DNA of 64,000 nucleotides from Hemileia vastatrix. Lineage: Eukaryota; Basidiomycota; Pucciniomycetes; Pucciniales; Zaghouaniaceae. Position 1 is the stretch's first letter; each line of letters opens with the position of its first letter. Positions 49,871 through 59,787 of this stretch are shown in pieces. The position numbers were made by a program, and so were the translations under genes. A model generated the notes under the pieces. The model did no database searches, was not told the DNA's origin, and saw only the letters and a program-made list of their open reading frames with translations. The DNA lies in contig JASXTE010000001.1 in assembly GCA_030280995.1 (NCBI GenBank), positions 25,127,106 to 25,191,105 on the forward strand, in the 5' to 3' direction.

Positions 49871-50362
49871 CCAGCCAGTCTTCCCCTGGCTGGTAGTTTA
49901 TTTCCTATAGTAGCCAATGTTGCTTAAAGCAACATCGGCTGCTCAAATCTCACATTAAAACCTCCCAGCCAGTGTTATCTGGCTGGGAGATGAACAAAAT
50001 ATTATTGCAACCAAAGTCGCTACAAGCGACTTTGGTTGCTTTAAAAAAAGACTTTCAGCCAGTTTTATACTGGCTGCAAGTCATTAATATATAATAAAAA
50101 AAGTTAGCAAAGTTGCTGCATGCAACTTCTCTCGCTTTTAAACACAAGATCTTTCAGGCAGTTTTAAACTGCCTGCAAGATGTATTATAAATTTGACCAA
50201 AGCCACTTTTAGTGGCTTTGGTATTTTTTTCATTTTTATTAAACGCTGCCAGCTTAAAGCTGGCAGCAATTTTTTTTATTTTTCAATCCCGAGCCACAGG
50301 AAGTGGCTCAGGTTATTTTTTTTTGTTTTTTTAAATTATTACCAGCCAGGCTCCCCCTGGCT
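49871..50362. repeat. Array of eleven different short hairpins
   Basis: Eleven hairpins in under 500 bases, each with its own stem. Examples are CCAGCCAG/CTGGCTGG (49871-49893), CTCCCAGCCAG/CTGGCTGGGAG (49962-49989), a 15 bp perfect stem GCAACCAAAGTCGCT with a 3-base loop (50007-50039), CAGCCAGT/ACTGGCTG, AGGCAGTTT/AAACTGCCT, ACCAAAGCCACT/AGTGGCTTTGGT, and CTGCCAGCTT/AAGCTGGCAG. Most are followed by T runs. CAGCCAG-type stems alternate with other stems. No coding frame is associated. Confidence 0.85.
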
Positions 50363-51593
50363 CTTAGGTTATCTGACATTTGAAATCTTGTAAAAAAGTT
50401 TAGAGGAAATATAAAATGCATATTCTTTGATCCATTATAAATTATGAGTGGTAGAGGATTGATGAAGGGATTAATAGTTATAAAATAAAATGGGCCATTG
50501 CTGATAAGGTGAGTTCTAAAACAATTGATATTTTCTATGAAAATGAGATGGGATGTAGTAAATTAGGGAGTCTCAAAATTGATCAAATATTCCACATAAT
50601 CACACCATAAAAAATTACCAAACACCCCATCAGAAAATGAAATACACCTGCCCTAGACAAGTGTATTTTGATGGTGTGTTTTACCTCAAACACACCTTCT
50701 TTTGGGAAGAAAAAGACATCAAAACACTTCTCTCCTTCATCTTGATTATTCAGCACTAGGTATAGACAAGCCATCTCCTTAGATTCTTCTTCGCCTAATT
50801 TGTAAGGGCTTATTATTCAACATGTGAAAAACGTGACTTCCCACCACTTAAGCATCAACTTCATCATACACTCACCCTTAGTCTTCATCACCATTCACAA
50901 AATTCCTCTTTCAGTCCATTGTAAACTAGAAATAACTGCTACCACTCTATCCCTGGATCTATTTTTTAACTCAGATACCAACTCCAATGCTGAAATTAAC
51001 TTGTCTTACATGTGTGACATTCTGAATAATCACTACTTCTATTCCAGAACACTTTCCATACAACACCCACCACAATTTCACCTTGATGTTCTTTAAAGCA
51101 TTCCTGAAATTAGCTTTAAACAGATATTTGGCACAACCTTTCCTGGATTTCTCAGTTACTTGAACTGATAAAAGATCACTCAATTTTCAGAAATGATTCT
51201 TGTTGTCCATAAGGAGATCCTCCTATTCAAATCTGTGTTGCACTTTGTCATTTTAGTTCAAATTAAAATGGTGGCACATTTACCCATCTTGAAAACCTCT
51301 TCCAGATCAGAGATGGAAATATATATTTTGATTGTAAAAAAATGCTTTGAATCTCTCTTATATACATTGCATGTGTCTACTCTTGCTAATTTTTAGGATT
51401 TCAGTTGATTAAATGTTTTGTATTTAAATTATAAGTAATGTTTTTCTCCATATCTACATGACTAAAATTCATTCTGGATTTCTATTAATAATTTGGTTAA
51501 ATATGGTTTTTCAACAGCTTTATTAATCAACCCTTATGCAAAAGATACATAAATTAACAAATTTTTTTTTACTAAATCTAGAATTTTGGCAAT
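50363..51593. other. Gene-free interval
   Basis: About 1.2 kb with only short frames on both strands (for example 50824-51096 plus, 51183-50971 minus) that lack motifs and do not look coding. Confidence 0.35.
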
Positions 51594-51825
51594 ACCCTCC
51601 CCTGCATTTAACTATATTAGGGGGTGGCAATTGCCATTTTTTTCATGTCAAAAATTTTTTTTATGTCTGAAAAAAAAATGGCAATACCTCATACTGAATT
51701 TTACTGTGGGAGGGGGTGGAGATTGCCAATTTTTTCATGTCAAAAAAAATATTTATGTAAGAAAAAAAAATTCAAAATACCTCCCCCTGCAATTTACTGT
51801 GGGAGGGGGTAAAGATTAACAAATT
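51594..51825. repeat. Three ~90 bp repeats with C-rich/G-rich inverted ends
   Basis: The unit GCAATACCCTCCCCTGCATT ... TGTGGGAGGGGGTGGAGATTGCC and a following TTTTTTCATGTCAAAAA run occur three times with changes. CCCTCCCC pairs with GGGGGTGG within each unit, so each can fold back. The G runs are notable in such AT-rich DNA. Confidence 0.75.
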
Positions 51826-54800
51826 TTCATTTTAATTTCATAAATTCATAAATAAATAAATAAATAAATATAACCAGCCAAGTAAAAGTAATGGGATTCA
51901 CAATTACACCTACTAATGATTTCAGATGTGACCAAAGCCAAATAAATCATATGACAATCAATGTATTGAAGATTCATCCATTCAATACAAATAAATAATG
52001 AAATGAACAAATTTATACAGCAGCAAGTCTCAATTGCACAAAAGTTTTATTTGATTGATTACATTTAATAATTGATAATTTAAAAATTTATGAAATAAAA
52101 AAAATTGAAAATCTTCTAATTACCATATTTAGAACCCCTCCCTAAAGATTTAATATAAATAGGGCCCTTCCCCCTTGCTTTACTTACCTGGTTTATCAGA
52201 CTTTGGTTGATTTGGAATGAAAAACCAAAATGAGTAAGTGTTTCACAAGATTCCAAAAAAATGAGAACACTTTTTACAAGATATCAAACAAGGAGTTTCA
52301 TTGGTAGTTTGATGATTATCTCTTGGATTTTTGATTGATGATTATGCTGAGAAGAGTTCCAAATAGATTTGATGATTCCATCTCCTGAAAAAAACTCAAA
52401 ACATCAACAAATCAGGGAAAAAAATGATTTATTAAGAAACAAAATTGAGGAAACAAATGATAAAAATGAGTTGAGGAATAGACATACCTTGGGAGTGGTA
52501 CAATGAAAAGTATCAGAAAAACATGCATATTATGGAATATCAAAATTCAAAAATGTAAATTAGTTTACATAAAAAGACTCAACTTTAAAAGTAGATATCT
52601 CAGAAATTTCTGAGCCAAAATTGATTATGCTTTCTGGAAATGAAATTCATGCCTATAGAGAGCCTGTAATCAAAATAATGTGAGATTTGAATGAACCAAA
52701 ATCTAGCAAATTTTAATATTCATCCTCATAAAATAAAATTACAAAATTAAAAGGACTCATCCAAAACTGATATATAGCTGATCAAATCAGAGCCAAAATC
52801 CTGAAGTAGTATTTGAAATAGATTGCATAAGATCTATATGCATATTATGCAACATTGAACTTAAAAAATGTAAATTAGTCCATGAAAAAGATTCAAATTT
52901 GAAAGCAGTTATCTCAGCAACCACTGGACCAAATTCAACACCATTTGCTGGAAATAAAATCCATTATTCTTCATATTCTTCCAATAAAAGGATATGTCAT
53001 TTAAAAAACCCTAACCCTATTTCTGACCTTTTATTTCTGACTTAAAAGAAAATCAAAAAGGGTAATAAAATTTAAAGCCAGGTATTATCAATGGTCTAAA
53101 AAGATATATTTTAGCTACCTATGTTTTTTATAAGTATTATATTTGTTCCAGAGTAAGACCTACTTGAGAAGATTAAAATAAAGTTGATGGAAGTTTGAGC
53201 CAAGTGGATGATAAAAATCTCAAAAACCAGTGAGCCAAATCAGATGTTGTGTGGTGAATATGAGAGCCAGGCTTCTGTAGAACCTTCTTAAAAGTGGAAA
53301 TGTGATTTGAGAAAACAAAAAAATAAATAGAAACAATAACAAAAAAAAATTCAGAAAAAGAACATCAGTTAAAATTGAAAAAAAGATGGTGGGAGGATGA
53401 CTTACCTGATGAGATGTCTTCAAAGATGTAAAAGGACCAGATAGAAGTTCAGGAAGTGATGGATAAAAGAAATAGAAGAAGAGTTAAGGAAGTGAGAGAA
53501 GATGAATAAAAGGATATGAGGGATCATTGAAAAACAGAAAGAATGAATAATTATGTAATTTCTGAAATATCCAACTTCATCTTGAGATGATTAACCAAAA
53601 TGAATCAGGAAGGGAAAAATTATGCTTTCAGTGAAAATTCAAAATAGTAGTCAATATGCAAATATAAAACAAACCCAAGTGGAGAGTACATGCAACTTGA
53701 TCATTTTGAGAGCATGAAAAAAGGATTTAAAAGGTTTGTGTTGAAAATTTTGTAGTGTTCTTGGCATGATGACTAAGTTTTGAGGATATAAATTTGTTCA
53801 GGAATTGTTGTTAATGAAAGTAATGAAAAGCTCAAAATTTACTGGGGCACCATGTGTAAAAATTTGTATCAAAAAAGTGGGAGGGGAAAGATGTGATGTG
53901 TGGTGGATTGGGAGGATCTGTAGATTGGTTGGCTGTGCTGTGGTTGGAAAATTTTCACTAAAGTAGGACATATTTGACCCCAGTTTTAAGATCTCATGTA
54001 CCAAATCAGCCATGTTTCATGGTGTGTTTATGTGGTGGTTTTCAAATGAAATCAACCTGGCATATTTGTTCAAGTTTGAGACCCCCTATTAAAAATTAGA
54101 TGGGTAGAGGAGGAGGAAGAGATCCTTAAGAAGATGAATAGAATATTGCTTTAAACATTTTTTACAGATAAATATTAAATTGAAATAAATTTTGTAAATA
54201 TTTTTGTCATTATATTGGTTTCCACTTTTAAATGCAGTTACTATTTCACATGTACTCCTACCAAAACTTGGGAAAGTGATTTATATAAGCATTAAATATT
54301 TAAATCGGAAAACTTGCATATTAATTTCCATAACAACCATTCAAGTTATACACTTTAAGGACTATTTTTATTTTTATATAAATATAAATATTTCTTTTAG
54401 TTGAGTAACTGAAGATTTTATTTTCGTTAGCCTGTAGGTCTTATATTTTAGGTAAAATTTAAAAAATTATACAAAATTTAGTTTTGCAAAGACTTAATAG
54501 ATTAGAAGTGAGAAGTGACTATAATCTTTTTAAAATTTGAAAATAGGAATGGCATTAGTTATTTCAATCCCTATAGCTATTAATATTTGTGATCAAAAAA
54601 ATTGCTAAATTTATCTATTGTTACAATTATGTAGTAAAAGATATTATTATTGTAAATTAAATTTACTTTCATAATTTTATGGTTTATCTTTTGAATGCAA
54701 AGTAATGATTAGGTATGTTAAGGAATAATTTTCTTCCTCTAAATTGATAATAATATTGCATATTCAAAAGCTAATGTTGGATCAATGTGTGCTCAATGTG

Positions 54801-54974
54801 TGCTCAATGAAGGATAAAATCATGGTTATAGTTGATCAACTTATGCATAACTTGAGATCAATTGAGGTTCATTTTTGGACCAATCTGAGAATAAATGTAA
54901 ACCTAACTCTAATTTACTTATGTTTATAAAGTATTCATAAACCTGGGATAATTAAGGGACACTCTAAATTTCAA
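51826..54974. repeat. Right subterminal region with diverged direct repeats
   Basis: About 3.1 kb without a convincing gene. Between 52545 and 53270 the phrase AAAATGTAAATTAGTTTACA ... ATCTCAGMAA ... GAGCCAAAATTGA recurs in three or four diverged copies of roughly 200-330 bases. A short AATA tandem lies near 51851-51870. GCTCAA occurs twice at 54791-54807, the inverse of TTGAGC at the left end. Minus frames at 53423-53220 and 54013-53798 lack motifs. Confidence 0.5.
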
Positions 54975-55017
54975 GAGAGGGGATTGCTAACAATTCACCC
55001 CTAGATTTCCCGTGGTG
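54975..55017 (-). repeat. Right terminal inverted repeat of giant CACTA element
   Basis: It ends CTAGATTTCCCGTGGTG, with inner palindrome ATTGCTAACAAT, and is followed by the ATA duplication. It pairs with 26048-26090. Confidence 0.9.
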
Positions 55018-55020
55018 ATA

Positions 55021-55331
55021 TTTATTTTTATTTTTAATATTTTATTTTATTTCAATATTAATGTTTATTTTAATATTAAATATTATTTTCTTAACCTGTC
55101 ATTGAGCACAGTGTTAGAAATAAAAATAATAAGATAAATATAAATATAAAGGACATTTACTATTAATATAAATTATTTACTAACTTTACTGTTTGGAACT
55201 AGTTAATTTTTTACAAGTAAATTTAAAGTAAATATGATATAATTAATAATATACAAGAAATAAAAAGGTGTGGCTTCATCCCAGTAAATATTTAATTATT
55301 TTACTGGGTAAGTCTAGCAGCCTGGCTGACA
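55021..55331 (-). repeat. 5' LTR of element A, part 2
   Basis: The outer half of the 5' LTR. It aligns with 18011-18518 less the MITE, and shows the empty MITE site GGACATTTACTATTA at 55153-55168. It ends GCCTGGCTGACA on the plus strand at 55331 and is followed by the TSD AGCTT. Confidence 0.9.
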
Positions 55332-55336
55332 AGCTT

Positions 55337-55483
55337 CTTATACCAATCCAGATCCATCACTGGTTGTCCTTACCCCTTCCATAGGAGTAGGATGAGAAAA
55401 ACTTGGTCTGGGAAGAGACACTATTGGTAAATTGTTCTCAGAATCAGATTCTTCTTCTTCAGGCATAGACCCACCATAAAATT
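55337..55483 (-). pseudogene. Element B gag/pol fragment
   Basis: The minus frame reads GGSMPEEEESDSENNLPIVS, then LPRPSFSHPTPMEGV and SDGSGLV followed by a stop. Removing element A and one AGCTT copy makes it continue in frame into the segment below 17497. It is the acidic linker ahead of the B protease. Confidence 0.65.
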
Positions 55484-57846
55484 TCTATGATTATTTTTTT
55501 CATTTTTTGCCTTTTCTTATTAGTTTAGTTTTAAGATAATTGATGGAAAACTTAAACCATCTTTTACATTTACTTTCTTTTTTATTAGTTGATGACTTAA
55601 AATATGGGAAAAAAAGAGAATGAAAAACTGATGTGCATGAAGTAAGACAAGGGAAGCAAGAGGAGTGGAAAGTAAGAGGAGGGGGAGAGTAGGATATATA
55701 TATATATGTGTATACAAGAAGTAAAAAAACAACAAGATGTAATGAGAGACAGTACCAGTTCATGTGATGAAAAGACGCTGTGTCTTTTCAGCACGTGACC
55801 TTGTACTTGCTCACATGCACCCTTGTGTGAGATGAATCACAATTTGCTTCACTTGTGATCTATTGACCCAATTCCTTTCAGCCTCACTCTCAAGTTACAT
55901 TCTGAAAAGATGCTGCATCTTTTCAGCATGTGACCTGGTGCTGGCTCCCAGGCACCCTTGTGTCAGATGGAAAATAAGTTGCTTGACTTATGATCCATTT
56001 AACCCATTTCCTGACACCCTCATTCTCAGGGTCACATGCTGAAAAGATGCTGCATCTTTTCACAACCTGGCCTGAAGTTAAAGGCATGAAGTTATGGTAC
56101 AAATGAATCAAATGGGTCAAAATTCATAGCAATATTTGATTTATTTAACCCAAGGGTTCAGGGGAGAAATACACTAGGTCACATGCTGAAAAGACACAGT
56201 GTCTTTCTGACACACACCCTGAAAGCAAAAGGGTGCAAGAGGAGGTGATTATGGAAAATGAGGAATATTGGTAGTATCCTACAGAAGCATGGGGTATTGG
56301 GCTGGAGTCATGAGAGTGCACTAAAGCTCAGGATATATAGGGTGAGGAAAATGGCTGAGTATAACCCACAAGGAGCTATTTGGGGAAAATGGGAACACAA
56401 AAGACATACATGAAGTTAATTTTAAAGGCCCTTCTGAGTAACCAGGGGGGGCCAAAAAAGACTACAGAGGGGAAAAAGAAAGACTTTTAACAGGTTTTCA
56501 CATATAATTTCCTTTCCAATTTTTGAAGGGCTACATTACATGATAAAAATATTTAAAAATAATTCAACCCACATACTTTATTTTACTTAATTCACTTGTA
56601 CTTTGGTAGCATATGTCAGGTTTTAGAATATTTAATCATTAATCATATAAACCAAATCAAGTACAAAATCACTCCACTGTTTTTTAACTCTAGCTTCTGC
56701 ATAGTGTCAAAAGTTCTGTGTCCTTCAAAAGGAATATCATCCTTAATGAGGGCATGGCACTGTGGATTAGCAAGTGCTATAGAGGAAACAAAGATTGGCC
56801 TATCTGCAGAGTTAACCAAGGAATTAGAACACAACATTTCAAGATTCTTGTGAGTAAGATGGAGGACAAAAATTTATTACATGAAATACACCATATACTT
56901 GAGACACAGTGTTCAGAGCACTGTATATATAATCATCTGATTATTATCAAATATATGATGTTGTTAAAATGGAGACAGAACCCAACCAGCCAACAAGCCC
57001 TTGAAAATATGACCTAAAGCCTTTATCAACATTGAAAATTATTCAATAACTCAGCCATCAAGATATATAATCAAGTATTTTATTTGAGTGATGATGATCT
57101 TGATATAACTGCACCCAAGATGTACTCATAATACAAGTTTAAGATTTTAATTACTTAATTTATACTTGACTAGCATTAATTCAAGTCAAGTATAAAATTA
57201 TCTCAACAAAATTATCTCAACAGTTTTAAAATAGAGCCAACTTCAAAAGCAACCAAAATGAAATTTCAATATTGAAAATCATTCAATAATATTAAGGAGT
57301 AATGACAATACTGAGAAAAGACCATGGCACAGCTAGATCAAATACCAACCACCAAAAGTCATTTGCAATATTAAAAACACTTCTTCAATATTAAAGAATC
57401 ATATTAAATTATGGGGACCAACCATATTTCTGCACTTCTGATTTCCACTGCCCAAAAATGAATGCACACAGTATTTTTTTTACTGCTTGACTTTATCTTT
57501 TATTCCCCATACTACTAGTCAAGTGTAAAAATTCATGAGGGCAATTGTGATTTTGGTTTGACAGTCATATTCATGACCAAATAAGACTTCATATTGAATA
57601 CATAAATATTATGCATATTTCATATACATATTTTAACCATATTGCATATGCATATTTTTTCCATTTTGAAGATGCATATTTTTGCATTTTGCATATGCAA
57701 ATTTTTTGCAAATTTTTTACATATATTGTTCATATTGAATATGCATTCTGAATCTATATTTAATATGTGTTATGAATTATTATTAAATATGCATTTTGTA
57801 TGCATATTGAATATTAAATAAATTATATTTCATATTTCTTTGAATT
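55484..57846. other. Left part of an insertion in B, no gene recognised
   Basis: About 2.4 kb without a convincing coding region. It holds the palindromes at 55769-56207 and an ATGCATATTT-rich stretch near 57595-57800 with many copies of ATGCATA. Frames at 56643-56837 (minus) and 56718-57017 (plus) show no motif that I recognise. Confidence 0.45.
55769..56207. repeat. Four ~42 bp palindromes at ~135-145 bp spacing
   Basis: The core GAAAAGATGCTGCATCTTTTC lies at 55769-55789, 55904-55924, 56041-56061 and 56188-56207 (last one decayed). Flanking GGTCACATGCT on one side or AGCATGTGACC on the other extends the palindrome to about 42 bases. The first copy has GACGC...GTGTC, so CpG differences are seen here as well. 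Spacers share words such as GGCACCCTTGTGTSAGATG. Confidence 0.85.
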
Positions 57847-59284
57847 ATGCTTTTGGCAGGGGTGGTAGCAAAGAAATCTACAAGTGTTTCAAAAATATCT
57901 TTACTTGATGGATTTCTACTCATATACCCCTCAAAAAGGTTCCTCAAGGATTACTTCATGGGTACTATGAGATTACTGAAAAATGACTTGCCTACAAGTC
58001 ATATTATTTTTCACCCTGTGATACACCCCCACTGGTTGATTAGCTACCCTCAGATTTTTAGTTGGTCTAGCTGCATACAAAGACTGGGATCTCTGCCAAA
58101 TGGATGTATGATCATCCTTCCTTCATGGTAATCTAGATGGAGACATTTATTTACAATATCCTCTTGGTTACTCTCCCAAAAACAATAAACAATGCCTCCA
58201 CCTCAAAAGGCCACTCTATGGTCTAAAACAGAGCCGTCACTTCTGGTACAATACATTAGTTGAATTCTTCAAAAGTATTGACTTACCAACAGTGTAGCTG
58301 ATCCCTGCTTATTTTACCATGATGATCAATCTCCTCCATGTTACATGTTCATACACATTGGTGATCTCATCATTGGGGGCACTCACATTGACAACTTTAA
58401 AGTGAAGATCTCAAAAGCTTTTGATATTGGGGATCAAGGCAACTTAGATTGGGTTCTTGGAATGAAGGTGTTCAGGAATCAATCTGCAAGGAAAATTACC
58501 CTCACTCAATAAATATAAGTTAAAAAACTACTCAACAAATTTTATCATGCTAACTGTAGGACAGTAACAACTCCCCTTGTCCCTAACTCACAATTCTCAC
58601 AAAATAATGAAACAAAACTAACACACTTATTCAACTACCAAAGAGAAATTGGGCTACTAAACTAATTGATACTATGCACAAGACCTGACCTGGCCTTTTC
58701 AGCTAGTTCCTTAGCCCAGCATCTTAATAAACCAACCAATTAACAAATTATAGCCTTCTTCCATATCTTGTGATACCTTTAACTGACCAAGAATTTTGGC
58801 CTGACATTGGGCAATGTACCCAATAGTGAACTTGGTTTGCTTTCTGGCTATTCTGATTCAGACTACAACAAGTCTCCCAATTCCAAATCAACCTCTGGCT
58901 TGTTAGTCTTTTACTTGGGCCTGCTTAATTGGCATTCATGCAAACAAAAGTTAGTCTCACTTTCAACTTCTGAATTGGAATACTATGCTTTGACTGAATG
59001 TGGACAGGACTTGTGGGAAAAGAAAATTTTCAATGACTTCTCCATCCAAATTACTTCAACTCAGCTTTAGGGCGACAATCAAGGTGCCATCAATTTAGCC
59101 CTGAATCCTCTATATCAACATCAAAATTTCCTTATCAACACAAAAGTGTGCTGGCTATGAAAAATAGTTGATACTCAACCCTTAATATCAAATATATTTC
59201 AACTAATATCATGACTGTTGATATACTTACTAAGCCCTTACCCAGAATTAAACATCATGAATTTTTATCTAGTATGAATCTAGG
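57847..59284 (+). pseudogene. Ty1/copia reverse transcriptase and RNase H
   Basis: From about 58030 come LVGLAAYKDWDLCQMDV, FLHGNLDGDIYLQYPLGYS and CLHLKRPLYGLKQS. The RT active site reads FIHIGDLIIGG, where copia has YVDD, so one catalytic Asp is lost. RNase H follows with GYSDSDYNKSPNSKSTSGL (58842-58898), LSTSELEYYALTE, and the end of Pol VDILTKPLP near 59218-59245. Stops and frame changes are frequent. What precedes 58030 is not clearly copia. Confidence 0.8.
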
Positions 59285-59316
59285 CCCATTGCCTTCTTGA
59301 GCATGGGTGAATGTAA

Positions 59317-59787
59317 ATATTTGTTAATAATCTACAAGCATAATACTTTTACTACATATAGATATATATATAGACTTATACATTTAGCCATAGAGCCCAT
59401 AAAACTATCAGTAGAGCATGCTTCTTTATCATCATTTATATAAATACCCTAATACTAATGTATTTAGGTATGACCGTTAATCTCTGATTTGGAATTCACT
59501 TTTTCTCCCTATTTATTTTACATCATCCACTCACATCTCCTTTACCTTATTTGCTTTTTGTCCTTATCTTTTTATCTTGTCCTTGCTTGTCTGTCCTACT
59601 TTCTCATCCACTACTTTCCCTTGTCCTAAGTCCTATAGTCCACTAACACAATCTCTTGATTGTCATCAGGTAAAATTTTCTTTTTGTCCTTATCTTTTTA
59701 TATTGTCCTTGCTCATCTGTCCTGCTCCCTTGTCCTAAGTCCTATTGTCCACTAATGCAATCTCTTGATTTTTATCAAGTTAACTCT
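59317..59787 (+). repeat. Probable 3' LTR of the copia element
   Basis: It starts TGTTAATAATCTAC directly after the end of Pol and ends near GTTAACTCT. It carries a TATA-like TATATAAATA at 59437-59446. A ~110 base block (TTTTTGTCCTTATCTTTTTA ... AATCTCTTGATT) is tandemly duplicated at 59560-59670 and 59678-59772. No second LTR was found upstream, so the ends are tentative. Confidence 0.55.

Larger units (their letters stand above)
26048..55017. mobile_element. Giant (~28.97 kb) CACTA-type DNA transposon with cargo
   Basis: The left end CACCACAGGAAATCAGGGG and the right end (read inward) CACCACGGGAAATCTAGGGG form imperfect ~40 bp inverted repeats that include an inner palindrome (GAACTGCTAGCAGTTC on the left). 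The 3 bp duplication ATA flanks it at 26045-26047 and 55018-55020. The two sides join to an unbroken LTR of element A, as in the copy at 18005-18020. Inside lie a Tnp2-like transposase, an SNF2 helicase, a Tet-like dioxygenase, two or three unknown genes and several repeat arrays. The transposase, CAC...GTG ends and 3 bp TSD agree with the CACTA (EnSpm/CMC) superfamily. Confidence 0.9.
17498..55336 (-). mobile_element. Ty3/gypsy chromovirus A, host of the giant transposon
   Basis: A Ty3 element on the minus strand with TSD AGCTT at 17498-17502 and 55332-55336, inserted in B. The 3' LTR is 17503-18518 (with a MITE inside). The 5' LTR is split into 25539-26047 and 55021-55331 by the 29 kb CACTA element. 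The internal part (18519-25538) has ORF0, gag, protease, RT, RNase H, integrase and a chromodomain. Its proteins are related to those of D. LTR and TSD agreement on both sides makes the structure secure. Confidence 0.92.

Noticed and set aside
49871..50362. Bacterial rho-independent terminators or bacterial contamination
   Set aside because: The hairpins with T runs look like terminators, but they lie inside a fungal CACTA element with intron-containing genes, and no bacterial genes are nearby.
26048..55017. Starship-type giant transposon
   Set aside because: Starships carry a tyrosine recombinase captain and lack long CAC...GTG inverted repeats. Here a Tnp2 transposase, inverted termini and a 3 bp TSD are present.
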